Assembly: GCA_900239685.1 (NCBI GenBank)
Contig: OENT01000508.1
Span: forward strand, 1-64,000
Direction: 5' to 3'
Length of the DNA stretch: 64,000 nt
DNA from: Rotaria macrura
Taxonomy: Eukaryota; Rotifera; Eurotatoria; Philodinida; Philodinidae
Shown: piece after piece, positions 51,176-64,000 of the stretch
How positions within the stretch are numbered: position 1 is the stretch's first letter
How the letters are laid out: every line of letters begins with the position of its first letter
Notes under the pieces: generated by a model
The model's input: only the letters and a program-made list of their open reading frames with translations
Told to the model about the DNA's origin: nothing
Databases searched by the model: none
Position numbers and translations under genes: made by a program

Positions 51176-54100
51176 AACGATGAAAGAAACAACAGCAATG
51201 TTAAAGTTGAATAAGAAATTCTTTTGGAAAAACGATGAACCATCGACTTGGTTGAAATATATTTTTGCTTTTTGTTTAATTAAAAAAATGTGTTAAAGAA
51301 GATAATGAAAAACAATTTTTACATGCTCAATAACAAACATCGATTATTTTCGATGATCTAAAATGTAGTAAAAAATCCAATAAAAAACTCGAATCTTATC
51401 AATGTATTTCACAGCAATAGAGACAGACGAAAACAACTAAATATTTACAAAAAAAAAAACCTCGAATTTCAGGTGATCGAATGAGATGAATCAAATTTCT
51501 ACAATATTCTTTTACTTGAATATAAAATCTCGAGCATATCAAAATGTAGACGAAGTTGACTATCGAAAAGAAAAAGGTAATTTTAATCTAGAATTAGTAC
51601 CTAAGAAAATTACGCATGATGTAAATATGATTTTTAAAAACGTGTAAGTTTTTCTCACTGAATAGACTATCATCTCGACTTCATTGTTTTTACCTAATAA
51701 ATGTTACAATAGAAAATTTTTAGACGTAAAATGAATTCTGAACACCTTTCGAACTCAAACGAGACATAATTCATGGAAAGGGTTCAAACTGTCGGCTACG
51801 TATTTTGTCTCCGTTTATTATTATTCACATCGATGCATATGATAGACGGACGGACGGAAATGTTTGCTTTCAATTCAGTTTTACTTTCTAGCGCCTCCAT
51901 CTGTTATCAGTAATAAGACATTAATGTATATCTAGTTCAGATATTTACATCATATAATAGAATGAATAAAAATATAAATAAAAATTGTAATTTTTTTTTT
52001 TATTCTCAGATGGTTTTTTATCTGACTTACATTCTTAGTTTTTTCTTGGTAATAAAAATAGATATTTAGTTAGTCTAAAAGTAAGCGGGGTAAGTGACTA
52101 TGAGTAACAGCGAACACGACGAGACGAGTGACAAAACGGGAGAAGCAAACGCAGCTAGACAAGACTGCAGTGAGACAGACGCCTATATTTTATTTTCTTC
52201 TTTCTCCTTTTCTCCAGCCGATTTGTTCTCTCTCTCTCTCTCTCTGTCGAGCGGTGTCTAGCCATCGCCGACGTTTTTTTTTTCATGTACTGCGTGTGTG
52301 TCTGAATCTCTTGCTTTTTTTCTCTCCGTTCCTTTTGCGTTTCACGTCTGTCTGCTTTGTATATATGTGTCTGTGTGTGTGTGTGTCTGGGTGTCTTGTG
52401 ATGATATAATGTATAATCATCATCATCTTTCTCTTTTTCGACGCACTGCTGAGTATGTCTCGTCATGTCTATTTCCGTTATCGACAAAACGCACCAGACA
52501 GAGCCCATCTCAATCGGCTGCCGTTGTTGTTAAATGAATGATCAGAGCAATTTAAAATAAGCAAAAAACAAAAAAATGAAAATGTTGAATGCAGCAACAC
52601 AGTAAGAGAACGCAGACGATGATGATGATGCCGATGATAAGTGATAGCAAAGATAAATACAAAAAAAAAAGAAGGACTCCGCCTATTATTATCAAGTCTG
52701 GTTCCCTCTAAAATATAAATATGTTTCGTTTTTTGTTTTTGAGAACTGATGATCAAGATATACGGCTGATCTATATTATTCACTCGTTTAAAAGGTTGTT
52801 TGTTTTTGTTTCAAGGCTTTCTATTGAATGTGTTTTTTATGCAGTCAAAAAGGATGATGATGAATAAGAACTTATCTGTTTTTTTCGACATACTTTTGAT
52901 TGTTAATATAAAAATTTAAAATGCACTCTAATTAATATATATATAAAAATGCGAGTGCATATTTTCTTCTATCTCTGCTCGAAAGAGATGGTTAGTAGTA
53001 TGCAAGCTGTGGGTCATGATGATCGCAGACATGATTACAAGTCGTACTCAAAAAAGAGAAGAGAAAAAACGAAGCGGAAACAATGTCAGAAAATGTGGAC
53101 TCGTTAGATTTACGTGCCGATAAAGTAAATAAGAAAAAGAACAAGATAATTATCAACTGGGCTTCTCTTTTCGTAGCATCGACGTACTTAGTAATTGCTT
53201 CTTTTCAAAATGATTACTTTCAATTAATATCATGTAGGTAAAGATAAATAGATTCACTCGAGACTAGATTTGTCTTTCATAGACTTCTCTAAAAACTTAA
53301 GATAGAACAATACATCAAAAAAAAGAAAGAAACTCTCAACTTATCTCGTCTACCACACAGTCTCATTGAATAACAAAGATTCCTATCAATAAACGATATC
53401 TTTTGTCTCGTTATTCTACTATGATTGAAAATCGAGAACATCTGTTTAAATATATGTATAACATGAATTGTAGATAGACGACGTAAATACGATAGACAAA
53501 AGCATACGAAATGACTAGATTCATTAATAATTATATCTAAAATTGATATTAAATCTAATTCTATGAATGATAAACTAGTCAAATAACAGTTGCTTGTTAA
53601 CTGTTCATATTTAATTCAAGAGAAAATTTCGAACTTAAAGACAGTTGAAATATGAGAGATATACGTTGTCTATTTACTTGAAATAAAATTCGACGAATCA
53701 TTATTGGCGTGATCGAAAACGTGCACTAAACTCATAAACAAATTTTTTTTTTATACTACATCATAATAATGTTTTTATATTAGAACATTTCTGTTGTGCT
53801 GATCGATGCTTCAGACAATTAAGCCGAAAGCACTATTTGCATTCTGAAATAACTGTAGACACTTCTTACTTATTTACTTGACACTTGACATTTTCTCTGT
53901 CGCCTATCGCGTCTACCTCCAAACAGAAACATAATGATGAAGCAATTCTAAATATCATACGATTCACATGAAAGAAAAAATAGATGAATATGGAATCTAA
54001 TTTAATATACACATATACATTTGTATATGCTTCTTTCGTCATCATTCGATTTACTCACTGTATATATATATATATATATCTAGTCAGACAGGCTAAATAC

Positions 54101-55296
54101 AAACATGTAACGACTAGTCATCGCCGCCATCGACGCTGTCTAGACTGTGACGTAATATATTGAGTGGATGAAAACGATGAAGGGAAAGAACAAGAGGAAG
54201 AAGAATAAAGAAATGAAATGGTTAATACTTCAACGTCTGTGTCCTGTCTTCTCTTGTTTTTTGTTGATTAGAATGCAAATAAAAAAAAAAGACGAAAAAA
54301 AGGCATTTCATCAGAGAAAGTGACTTAAGTCACATAAAATATATAATCCACATCTCATCACTAAAATAAGTATAAATATAAAGAGGAAAAAAAGAAGTAT
54401 TCAAGTGAACATGCCACATTATCCATTTATTCCAATTTCTTAGCCTACAACAATATAAATGTCTAATGGTACTTTTATTGACCTAATTTTTTTTTGTTTT
54501 GATTAATCTATTTCTTTCATTGATAGTTATGAATCTTGTCATAATCATAGATAGAAAATTTGGAAAGACGCTTATTTTATCATGTCTTTTATAGTATTTC
54601 AAAGTCTTTGTTTTTCTATAAATTAAAACAATAAGACATAATAGAAAAACTTTTCGGTTAAATATTATTTTAATCATTCCTTAGAAAAGTATTCATCGTT
54701 TTCTTTTGATTGTGTCACACTCTTGCATAAGTCTAATGGTATTCGAAATTAAACAAAGCTACAATACAACTTTATATAAAAATCTAAGTATACAGACAAA
54801 TATGTTTGACCACATGTATTCATTCAACCAGACTAATCATTTTCCATGCTTTTAATACTTTATAAAAATAAGCTGATCTATCATATAAATGGAAACAAAA
54901 CAAAATAAAGTATACTTCCTCATGAAAATAAAGATTTCCCAAATGTTTTACACTCTTTCGTGTCGATAACTAATAAATGATCAATACAAGCGGCTATCCT
55001 CGAAATTGTTTTGTTTTTGAATCATTTGCAATGACCTTGCTAAGCCGCAAAGACTCTGTTCAATAAATAATATAGCTAATTGGTTTTCGTTCTGTATTCA
55101 ATTTGTCTGTCTATCAAGTAAATTTATAATTAACCTTGAATTGAACAGGTTTCATACAATCCAAAAAGAAAAGAGACCACGAAAAAAAAATAGGAGAAAA
55201 AAACCCAACTTGGCACGTCAATTATCAAGGGGACAGAGGTGAACAAGCAACGGATTCTAGTCGATTTAAACTACATTTGCATATGGCCATAGACAG
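51176..55296. other. Intergenic, divergent promoter region
   Basis: Between the divergent starts of the disordered-protein gene (-) and the secreted-protein gene (+). A GC-richer patch at about 51825-52560 includes (CT)n at 52228-52245 and (TG)n near 52368-52386 and may hold non-coding first exons or promoters. (TA)n at about 54060-54079. ORFs across the patch are products of simple repeats. Confidence 0.5.
52228..52245. repeat. (CT)n microsatellite
   Basis: Nine CT units inside the GC-richer patch. Confidence 0.9.
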
Positions 55297-58200
55297 ATGC
55301 ATTTCATATACTTATATTTCATATTTCTGCTTCAGTTCATCGTTAAATTTACAAATGGTATTGAAGAATATCGTTCAAATAATCAATCATCGTCATGGAG
55401 TAAGAGATAGAAACAAAAGACAAACAACGATACATTCTACAAAGTCGGTTTTCAAATATGAATAATCATGTTTCTATTTCATTACAGGTTGTCATCTAAT
55501 AAGTGAAAATCGATTAGAATGTCGAAATTTATTTCACTTTTATTTTTCATCGGAATCATTGTGTGCAAATGATGATCGCTTATTAAGACGTCAAAATGTC
55601 GATGAAATATATATAACTAATGATTACAATTGTTTTGATCATTCCTATCAATGTTACTTTGAATTCGATTCAACATGGTTGATGTGTTTGAATTCATTAA
55701 GAAAATTAATTCTTGAAAATCTCAGTTTCATTGTACGATTTACTCATTCGAAAAAGTTATTACCTATTGATTATCTTAAAATAGTTAATACACATGGCAG
55801 CATTACGGAACTATTAAATCTATTTGAATTTTCAAATCGATCTAGTATTTACATACAAAATCCTTATCCGAGATGGTCAGGCATGGATTTATATGCAATC
55901 TATTCCAGATATCAATATGTTAGATTTAAACAATTATGGATCAATGTTCTTGATTGGTATCCAATTGTTTATCTCGGATATGATCAACAAACAGCTATTC
56001 GAAATTGGCTACTTAAAATTCCATGTATGTAAATCATGTTTCATTGATAACAACATTATACTAAATAGAAAATTCGCTGCTAGTCATTGTGCGATTGACA
56101 CATCGCCAAGTATGTTTTCGAATTGTGAACAAACATGAAAACGTTGTCTTTAGTGGCTTAGTATTTAAACTTTACTTTTTGGATTTCAGAGAGAAAAACA
56201 ACGTTACAGAGAGGAAGAAGAAGAAGAAAAAAAAGAATTTACTTACATATCACAAAAATTTGATGTTTTGAATAGAAAGAAAAAAAAGTTCATCTACGTG
56301 CATTTTCTTCATGTTCGTTGTTCCGTTTATTTCGTCATCATCGTCAATATTTATTGACAACAATGTTGTTATGGAAATATTCGAACGTATTTTTGTTTCA
56401 TTGAATACTAAACTAATGAAAATCTAACACATATGGAATCAAAATAAATATAGAATTCTTTATACGAACATTTTTAATCATATAGAAACAATATATTAAC
56501 ATCACGAGAGAAAAAAAATAAACTTGAAAGTTTTCTTTAGCATAAGTATCATTGTATTTAAAACAGTATTTCAGTAATGAAAAAAATGCTGATCAGTTAC
56601 TTTTACATAACATTGTATTATATTAGGGTAATCGATGTTCTTCATAAAATGCAAAAAAAAAGAAAAAGAATTTGTATTAAAATCAAATAAATTTATTTCT
56701 GAGTTCATAGGCCATAGAAAAATTTTCTTACCAACAACAAGACTTTATGTCATGCGTTAGGCAACACTCAAACTAATAAAGCCTTATATGTTCAGATTTT
56801 CATTAATGATTAATATTTTAAAAATACAATCGTAGTGTCATTGCATAGACACAAATGTTTTTATAGACTATAGTCTCGTGACAAAATAATGTTTACTTTA
56901 ATTAGTTATTGTCCGCTTAGAATTTCTCTGTCTTATAGCATCAATTGGATATGCATAGAAGAATGTTACATTAATGAATAGATCCGTATATTTTTATGAT
57001 GTATGCTTATGTCGAGAGAAAGAGAAAGAGTCACTTTACAGAATAAAAGTCAAATAGTCATTGTCTCATCAACTAACATGTTGAAAAGAAAGATCTTTAG
57101 TGCTCTTTTAACCTGTCTACTGCTGACTGATTGCGATGTGTTTTATCGAAAGTAAATAGAACAACTTCAACATATTGAATCACATTCCGTAAATTTTTTA
57201 TAGAATGTTTATCAACCGTAAGAAAGTTACTATCGAATGTATTAATATCAATTGTAATTAGATTTTCTTACAGAAAATTGAGAATTCGTGACATATAAAT
57301 AACTTATTGATGTCTCAATGGGAACTCTTCATATGACGAACAGTAATTGTGACGTATTTTGTCAACAATACTCATATTTCAAACAAGATATTAACTAAGG
57401 CAATGTAAACACCTCGAATAACATTCTCTCTTAATGAAAATGTCTAATTTCAAGTAACTATTTTTGGATATGTTACAAGATCTAGGAGTTATGTTTTGCT
57501 TCGAGAATAACAAACTTAATAGAAAGAAATCACAACAAAAAAACATCACACGAGCATTAATAATAAGCCATGCGTGTGAGTAATCGGGTGAAACAATAGT
57601 TATTTTATTTTCTTATCGGGGCAAACTTGTTGAGTAGAAAAACAAAACAATCCTTTCAGGCGTTTATTTTTTGGGTTATGAGAATTAAATTATTATCAAT
57701 TTAAATAGATGTCGAGTATGAATAATACTATTGAAAAAGTGCAAAGAACATTCTTATCATTTCCATACTAAAATAATAAAGGAGAACATCATTAATGCAA
57801 AACAGAGAGTCATTTGTGAAAGAAGTAGAACATAAGAGTTTTTACAAACATATTCTACGTGCTAGACAAGATTATTTGACAGGCAGACATAAAATTTAGA
57901 TGTCAGTGTGTAATAAACCTAATGGGTATACTTAGCTTGAAATAATCAGCTTCAGTAAGCATCCGCAATAATAATGATTTAAGAAACTGCTCATATAAGC
58001 ATGTTATTCAACAAGAAATGACCAATAAATCTTAGAAAAAAATAAACATCTATTTAACAGAAATTTTTCAGAAGACAACAAAAAACACAACACACTTTGA
58101 TGACTTCTGAAGAAAAAAAAAACAACATTTTCTCATTTAGGCCTTCATATTGAATTAGGCGACTGTAGATCTTATTATTATGATCTCGTATTTTTACGTG

Positions 58201-59503
58201 ATTTATTTGATTCTCGACAAGAAATTTCTCATGAATTATATTGTCATGCAAATCGAGGTACTGAACGTTTGCATTGGTCAAAAGTTCCCGAATTGTTCTA
58301 CAATTATATTAAACCACGACGAACATCATCTAAATTATTACCATCAGTTGAATTACAAGAAAATTGTTTTGATCAATTCACAAAAAGTAATATCCTACGC
58401 AAGCTTGAAGAATTTAAAGATAAATACACATTAGAAAAACATTCGATTCTTCTCTAGGTCAATATACAATTAATTCTAATACAGATCTGCAAGAATTTTA
58501 TTCATATTTTCGTAAATATGAATCACATACCATACCGTTACGATCAATAAATCCGTATGCAACATTACCAAACTTACCATTAAGTTCGACAATGACAACA
58601 AAAACATTGAACAATAATCAATCATCATATCCATCTAGAATAGATTATATAAATATATATGATTATGGTTCAACATACAATGAAACACGTTGGTTATCAT
58701 CTGTACAAGCTTATCCCGATGGTAGATTTTTAATGATTGACAATCGAAATCAACAGTTATTATTACTGAATGATAATGGTACATATTTTATTGAATTAAC
58801 ATCAATATTTTTTCGTCAAATTGAATTATCAATTCATGATAAAATATCAAAATCAACTGTTCATAGTGCTTATTTATTTTCATATGTGCATATCGATCAA
58901 GATGGATATATTTATTTAATTTCAACAGTTGGTTACAATATTTATGTATTTTCATCTGATAATCGTCTTATACGTTGTCTTACGCCAGAATTATTAGGTG
59001 TATCAGTAGTACGTAGTGAATGTGTTGCTGTAACACATACGGGTTTAATCTATATTTGTGATGATAAATATCGCATTTTAAGAATTTATTCACGTATGGG
59101 TATACCACAAAGAACAGTGCGATTAGATTTTTTACCACAAAAAATATATGTTAGCAATAATCGATTATTTACCTATTCAGTTGAACGTGAAGCTAATATT
59201 CAAATGCATACATTACTTGGCTTAACAACTCGTATATTAACAATATGTTCTCATAAGCTACTAACAGAAGTTATCTGGTTTCGAGGAAAACATTTTCTAA
59301 CATGTGGTACTCATCTCTATGTTTTAGATGAACAAGGAGAACAACTAGCTGACTACGGTCTTCATACGTTACTTGGTTATTCAAATACATATGTAATGAT
59401 ACATGATTTTGCACTCAATAAAAATGGCCTTCTTCTTCTTACGTTTCGTCGTAATGGGACACTATTCAATCGCTACTGGATTATTCGACCAACATCTTTC
59501 TAA
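55297..59503 (+). CDS. Predicted secreted protein with C-terminal beta-propeller-like region
   Basis: Four exons: 55297-55357, 55488-56024, 58141-58386, 58458-59503; 1890 nt, 629 aa. Junctions 1 to 3 are all phase 1 (G|GT, T|GC, A|GT) and keep one frame. Exon 1 encodes a hydrophobic signal peptide (MHFIYLYFIFLLQFIVKF). Residues about 21-280 form a Cys-containing region without a domain I recognise (CHLISENRLEC, PRWSGMDLYAIYSRY, GDCRSYYYDL). Residues about 330-629 show repeated strand units such as YPDGRFLMIDNRNQQLLLLN, IDQDGYIYLIS, VTHTGLIYICDDKYRILRIY and LNKNGLLLLTFRRNG, the pattern of NHL/six-bladed propellers. Exon 1 rests on phase and signal-peptide logic only. Intron 56025-58140 (2.1 kb) is unusually long for this window. 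Secreted or ER-lumenal location is inferred; no enzyme residues were identified. Confidence 0.8.
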
Positions 59504-60193
59504 AACATATTTTCAAAATACAAGAAAATATCAACAAAAACACAGACAAAACAAAAATTTTCTTTTCGTTTTCCTTTTCCTTTTTATAAATCTTCCGGTC
59601 TTATTAAAATAGATTATTAAGCAAATCATATATATATATATATATATATATAGAACGCGTGTGATATATCGTGTTTTTTTAATCTTTATTACAGACGACC
59701 GTGAAGAAGAAAGACGAAAAGTAAAAGAGAAACCATGGCACCGTGTGCTTATATATCTGACAAAAGAAAGAAAAAAAACATGGTAACCGGCAAAGTTTTC
59801 CTGATAATAAATGATCTGACGTAGAAGGAAAGCGTGATGCAGACCAAAAAAAAAATACATGATCATAATGAACAATATCACGTTGCTGTACACACAAAAA
59901 ACCGACAAAGAAATCTTAGCTGGTTGTAATACACCGGTGAGAAAGATACCATCATCATCACATACATACTCATAGGAGAAGGGAAAAGAAAGAAGAATGA
60001 AAGCAACGTACAAACACACACACACACACTCACTCACACATACGCATACACTACTGAAAGGACATGATATCGACTTAGTGGTTTTTTTTCTGTATGGATA
60101 GATTTTCTGAATAGAAGAGAGTTGAGTCAAGAAGAAAAAAAAGAATTGTAGGAAGACTTTCTTGTAATGAATCGAGATGAGAAACAGGATATA
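59504..60193. other. Intergenic between convergent genes
   Basis: Contains the 3' end of the propeller gene, (TA)n at about 59628-59652 and (CA)n near 60016-60029. Repeat-derived ORFs only. Confidence 0.55.
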
Positions 60194-62702
60194 TTAATAT
60201 TCGCTTGTCATGGATAGATCATTCATAGTTGTTGTTGGTTGATATTGAGCGGGAACTGGCGGCGGTCCCATTGAATAAACATACGGAGATGGAAGATAGG
60301 CATGCTGACAAAGCAAAAAACTTGTTTGCCTTTCTTCAAGAAACAATATTAATATGATAGACATACCCCATTCATGATTTGTCCATTTGATGCATGAGTA
60401 GGAGTTTGAGTATAAAACGTGGGATAGAAAGAAGATGATAATTGCTTAATGAAAATTATTCTTTTATTTACAAATAATATTAAATTGAGTAATTATTCAT
60501 ACCGGATGATGTGGAGGTGTTGGACCTTGAGGTATTATATAGGTGCCAGTCATGGGAACAAAAGGCATCTGAATATTAATGATTAGTTTTCAAAAAATTT
60601 ACATTTGTAATTATTCTTACGTTTGCTTGTACTGGGAAAAAAATAGGTGGATAAACAGTATGACCAGTTGACATTGGTTGTTGTTGATGATAGGGTGTTG
60701 ATTGTTGTTGAGATAGGCCATTCAATGATGTTCGTGAAGGTGTTGACGGTGGTGTCATTGTCGAACCATTACTTGGATAGTACGATGTTGGACCTGACAC
60801 ATCATCATATTTACAATATTTTTCGAACAAGAGAACAGATCCATCTGTCGAGCACTATTCAATTTCCTGCCATTAAAACGCATCTGTCCTTGTAGGACAA
60901 ATACAAAGGTGAAACCATTTACACAGATAGCGAGCTGTAGTGGTTTTGATGAAATAAGAGGATTGGCGTGTGGTAAAAAAACAAATAGTTGTCTCGACAC
61001 GATATCTGATCGTGCCGATAAACGACGTACTTCTCAAAACTGAGCAAATATCTCTCGACGTATTAAAAATTTCAAAGAGAAAAAAATAGACAACCAATGA
61101 TTTATCGTTGCAACATATACTCATTGAATCGAATTGAAAATTCAATACATCGAGAATTATATGTTCATTTTTATTGTAAAATTCGGCATTTTCAATAGAC
61201 AGATTTGTTTATAGGAAAGAAACGTTCTTTGTTTTAAGCTGTTCAAAAATATGCCACTCTCAGTAAAACGATAATCACTCATCATTCGTAATAATTGGAC
61301 GTGAATTTATCTTAAGATATTTTCTTAATCCGATCTTTATCTATTTGTAGTCAATAATATACAATCGAACGGTACACCACATTTAGATATAATTCATTGT
61401 AAGTCAAACAGTTTAGGATTTGATGCATGAAGTAGTAATCGTTTGAGAATATGAAAACTCAAAGGAATTTCAACATATGTTTCTACAAAACAACACTACT
61501 TTTCAATATTCTTACAGTTTCTTTCCTACTAAGAATTTAATAAAATATTCTCAATAAAATGCAGTATAAGTAAGAGTCATGCAAAATTTTATTGATGTCA
61601 GTGTTAAACGATTCGATCGCGCAAAAAAACTAGTATGTGTCAATATGAACATCTTGCAAAATCTCTATACATTTACATATCACATCACGTTGAGTTAACA
61701 ATGATATTTCAGGTTTCATTAATGATTGAAATTATGAAATTTGCAAATATCTCATCTTGTCACGTACGTAATCAGCTTGCTTGTACCCATTAGTTAGGTA
61801 ATTAAAAATCAGAGCGAGAAAAATGATGTCTTTTTTTTTAATAGAACTTCTCTAAATTCTCGGTAGTACAATGTTTCGAGTGGAACAAGACATGTTGTGC
61901 CCTTGGGTGATGCTTGTAGTAATAAAAAACTGGCAGACTGACTTAAAACTTTCTTAATATTGTGTCGAGGAACGTATGTTAGAAACACGTTAACTCAGAA
62001 CTATTTTTACTCTAACTATAGAACTCTATCAACTTTGCAAACGTCAAATATTTTCATTAACATCGGTACAATAATTTTATTAATCGCACAACTTCTAACA
62101 GAAGACAAGAGTATTACTGATAAAATTATCTATGATTATTATTGTTTAATTGAATCAAATCTTGAACAATGTAATGAAATAGACGTAAATCTACTTAGAA
62201 TAACATACTTGTTACTGAATTTATATTAGGTTTTTTATAAGCAGGCGCCAATATCATCGGACGATTTTGAAATGTCAATGGTACAATAGCATGTTGACGT
62301 AAAACATCTAAGGCAGTATTTTCATTAACAAATGAAATAAATGCAAAATGTCTTAAACATAAAATAGAATAGTTTAATTTTTAATTTAGAAACAAACAAA
62401 AAAAAACCCTACGTATTTTCTTTGGCAATTATTTTCACATCGTGTACGGCACCAAATGTTTGAAAATAAGTTTCAATTTCAGCACTAGTTGTCTTCAAGT
62501 GAAAAATTTCAGAAGTTAGAATTCAATAGATCACATGCGTATGTGTTTTCGGTCTGCTTACTTCACGAGGAAAATTTTTCATAAACAAACGATTTGCAAC
62601 AAGATGACTTTGTCGTGGAATTTTCGCATCGTTTAATTTATTTATAAAATTGATATGCTCTTGACTCGGCACTTTATTGCCGGTCGATTGATTAATATCC
62701 AT
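60194..62702 (-). CDS. RRM RNA-binding protein, Boule/DAZ-like
   Basis: Seven exons: 62562-62702, 62413-62492, 62209-62351, 60621-60793, 60503-60568, 60367-60444, 60194-60304; 792 nt, 263 aa, phases consistent. One RRM spans residues about 36-115: RNP2 LFMKNF (39-44), RNP1 HFAFISFV (75-82), helix 1 SAEIETYFQTFG, then AVHDVKII. The closing strand PMILAPAYKKPN resembles the LxxGPAIRKQN end of the DAZ/Boule RRM. The C-terminal half is Pro/Tyr/Gln/Ser-rich (TGHTVYPPIFFPVQA, FVPMTGTYIIPQGP), as in Boule. DAZ-family proteins regulate germline mRNA translation; that role is inferred here. Odd: the loop before RNP1 is about seven residues shorter than in Boule, and the usual KGYGF is replaced. Intron 60794-62208 is 1.4 kb. 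An in-frame upstream ATG at 62936 would add a His-rich leader; I prefer 62702. Confidence 0.8.
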
Positions 62703-63838
62703 TTGACACAACGACAAACAATAACGGAAAAGAGAAGGATGATGATGATGATGATGATGTAGATTCGATCTAGAAGAAAAGATTATCTTTTCTTGTTCGT
62801 CCGTCTCGACGAATCTCACATAAAACAATGTGTTTGGCTGAACACTAGTCTCAGTTCTAGTCAATCGCATATATATTAAAGAATTTCTTTCACAAAAATG
62901 CATTAATGCTTTAAATGCATCTGATTGGTTATCCATAAATTATCTTTTTATGTCTATACAAGCATATTTTTTCTGGTTCGCTGATATATTTCTAGAATAA
63001 AAAAAAAAAAGAACCTAGTGAATTCCTCTAATTATTCTAAATATTAATATCCTTGAAATTCTGATTTATTTTTTTGATTTCATAAAACCACTTACACAAC
63101 ATTTGAATTATTTACCTACGAAACATTTTCATAATTCGTTATGTCGGTATTAAAATGAATGCATAAAAGAATATCATCAGAATTATTTACTTTATTTCTG
63201 TTGATTATGGCTAGCTGTTAATTGAAATTAAACAAAGAAAAGAATAATAATTGATCTGATGTAAGTTATATGAACGTCTTTGATTAACAAGACAAATAGA
63301 AAAAATATTTCATTTGTCTATAATTAAAATTTTCCTCGTTTTCAATAAGTTTTAACAATTAATAGAAAACTATGTTGGTATGTTTCTTGTTTTTTCTTTT
63401 TGAAACGAGCAATTAACACGTTAAATATGAGTAAACTCTACGGTAGACAATAATACACTTCAACGTTCAATTCTATGCAGATGTTAAAAACGATCGAAAT
63501 TCATATAGAACTTAGCGAATATCTATGTTAAATTTGACGAATAAGTATTAAGTTCGTTGAAAGTAAAATATACCATCACATTTGATATGTATTTCCTATG
63601 TAATCATTTTTTACGGTAGTTTATGCATAGTTTACATATTTTACGCATGTTATTGTTCGAGTTTTTTTCTATTGAATTGAGAATTTTCTCTCGAAAATCA
63701 ACTATAAATCACATTAATTTATTGTTTCTTATTTCACAGAAAATCTTTATTTGATATTTTTTGTAACAAAGAACAAAAAAATTGTTCGACTAAATTAGAA
63801 GATGCATCTTTGTTTTTGTTTATTTTTAGCCATTAAGA
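62703..63838. other. Divergent promoter region
   Basis: Between the Boule-like gene (-) and the partial gene at the right edge (+). An ATG-type trinucleotide repeat at about 62739-62759 would encode poly-His on the minus strand if translated. AT-rich otherwise. Confidence 0.5.
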
Positions 63839-64000
63839 ATGAATAATATTGATCAAACACGTCTTGCTCGATTACGTCCAGAAAAACTCAATGACACGGG
63901 TGTTAAAGAACAGATATTACTAGTAAATTATTTTGTTTAATGCTTAATTTTGTTTTTCATTGATAAATATTGTGTTTTTCTTTATCGGATTATTTTTAGA
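63839..64000 (+). CDS. Partial gene, first coding exon at the right edge
   Basis: Exon 63839-63922 encodes 28 residues (MNNIDQTRLARLRPEKL...) and ends at a GTAAAT donor. A 77-bp intron (63923-63999) ends TATTTTTAG, so the next exon begins at base 64000. A TTATTTTTAG acceptor lies just upstream (63820-63829), so the start codon sits at the beginning of an internal exon. The intron length and phase 0 match the window's other genes. The N-terminal sequence is too short for me to name the family. Confidence 0.65.

Noticed and set aside
52128-52783. Overlapping ORFs on both strands near the (CT)n and (TG)n repeats
   Set aside because: Translation of simple repeats with no conserved features.
59531-60130. 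Minus-strand ORF of 199 aa with hydrophobic segments
   Set aside because: Generated by (TA)n, (CA)n and A/T runs; it overlaps the 3' flank of the propeller gene and no homology is apparent.
62703-62936. In-frame N-terminal extension of the Boule-like protein containing poly-His
   Set aside because: The extension is driven by an ATG/CAT microsatellite and looks unlike coding sequence; the ATG at 62702 starts just before the conserved region. Kept as an alternative only.
1-64000. Search for tRNA, rRNA and spliceosomal RNA genes
   Set aside because: No B-box plus A-box pair, rRNA core or U-snRNA 5' end was found by eye. tRNAscan-SE and Rfam scans would settle this.

Overview
The window is AT-rich animal DNA. 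The genes have many short GT-AG introns (commonly 50-77 bp) and long gene-poor stretches full of (TA)n tracts. I infer a bdelloid rotifer or close relative. The support is the mix of metazoan genes (a four-domain Nav channel with a DEKA filter, a cadherin, Sec24) with a bacterial-type GHL10 glycosidase that has a eukaryotic signal peptide, a spliceosomal intron and a rotifer-like Cys-rich N-terminus. No database search was possible, so the organism call is an inference.

Layout, left to right. 1-2.98 kb: intergenic, with a GC-richer relic at 2.61-2.80 kb. 2.98-4.40 kb (-): secreted GHL10/YngK-like glycoside hydrolase, 446 aa, 2 coding exons. 6.13-11.88 kb (-): Sec24 COPII cargo adaptor, 16 exons, 1116 aa. 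11.9-18.9 kb: intergenic, with one copy of a ~0.53 kb dispersed repeat. 18.91-20.93 kb (-): intronless transmembrane cadherin, 672 aa. 20.9-27.8 kb: intergenic. 27.77-42.69 kb (-): complete voltage-gated sodium channel, 30 coding exons, 1790 aa. Three of its introns hold mobile-element relics: a 1.3 kb foldback, a 1.5 kb TIR element and the second copy of the 0.53 kb repeat. 46.00-47.05 kb (+): four-TM membrane protein, 306 aa, 3 exons. 47.6-47.84 kb: an orphan open stretch, possibly a terminal exon or gene relic. 49.06-51.18 kb (-): 2-exon gene for a mostly disordered protein, 273 aa. 55.30-59.50 kb (+): 4-exon gene for a predicted secreted protein with a C-terminal propeller-like region, 629 aa. 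60.19-62.70 kb (-): 7-exon RRM protein resembling the Boule/DAZ family, 263 aa. 63.84 kb to the right edge (+): first coding exon of another gene.

I assembled exons by hand from splice-site consensus, homologous sequence continuity and codon phase. For every multi-exon model the summed exon length is divisible by three, which is a strong internal check. The genes are functionally unrelated (secretory pathway, excitability, adhesion, RNA binding); nothing looks like an operon or gene cluster. No tRNA, rRNA or CRISPR signal was seen.
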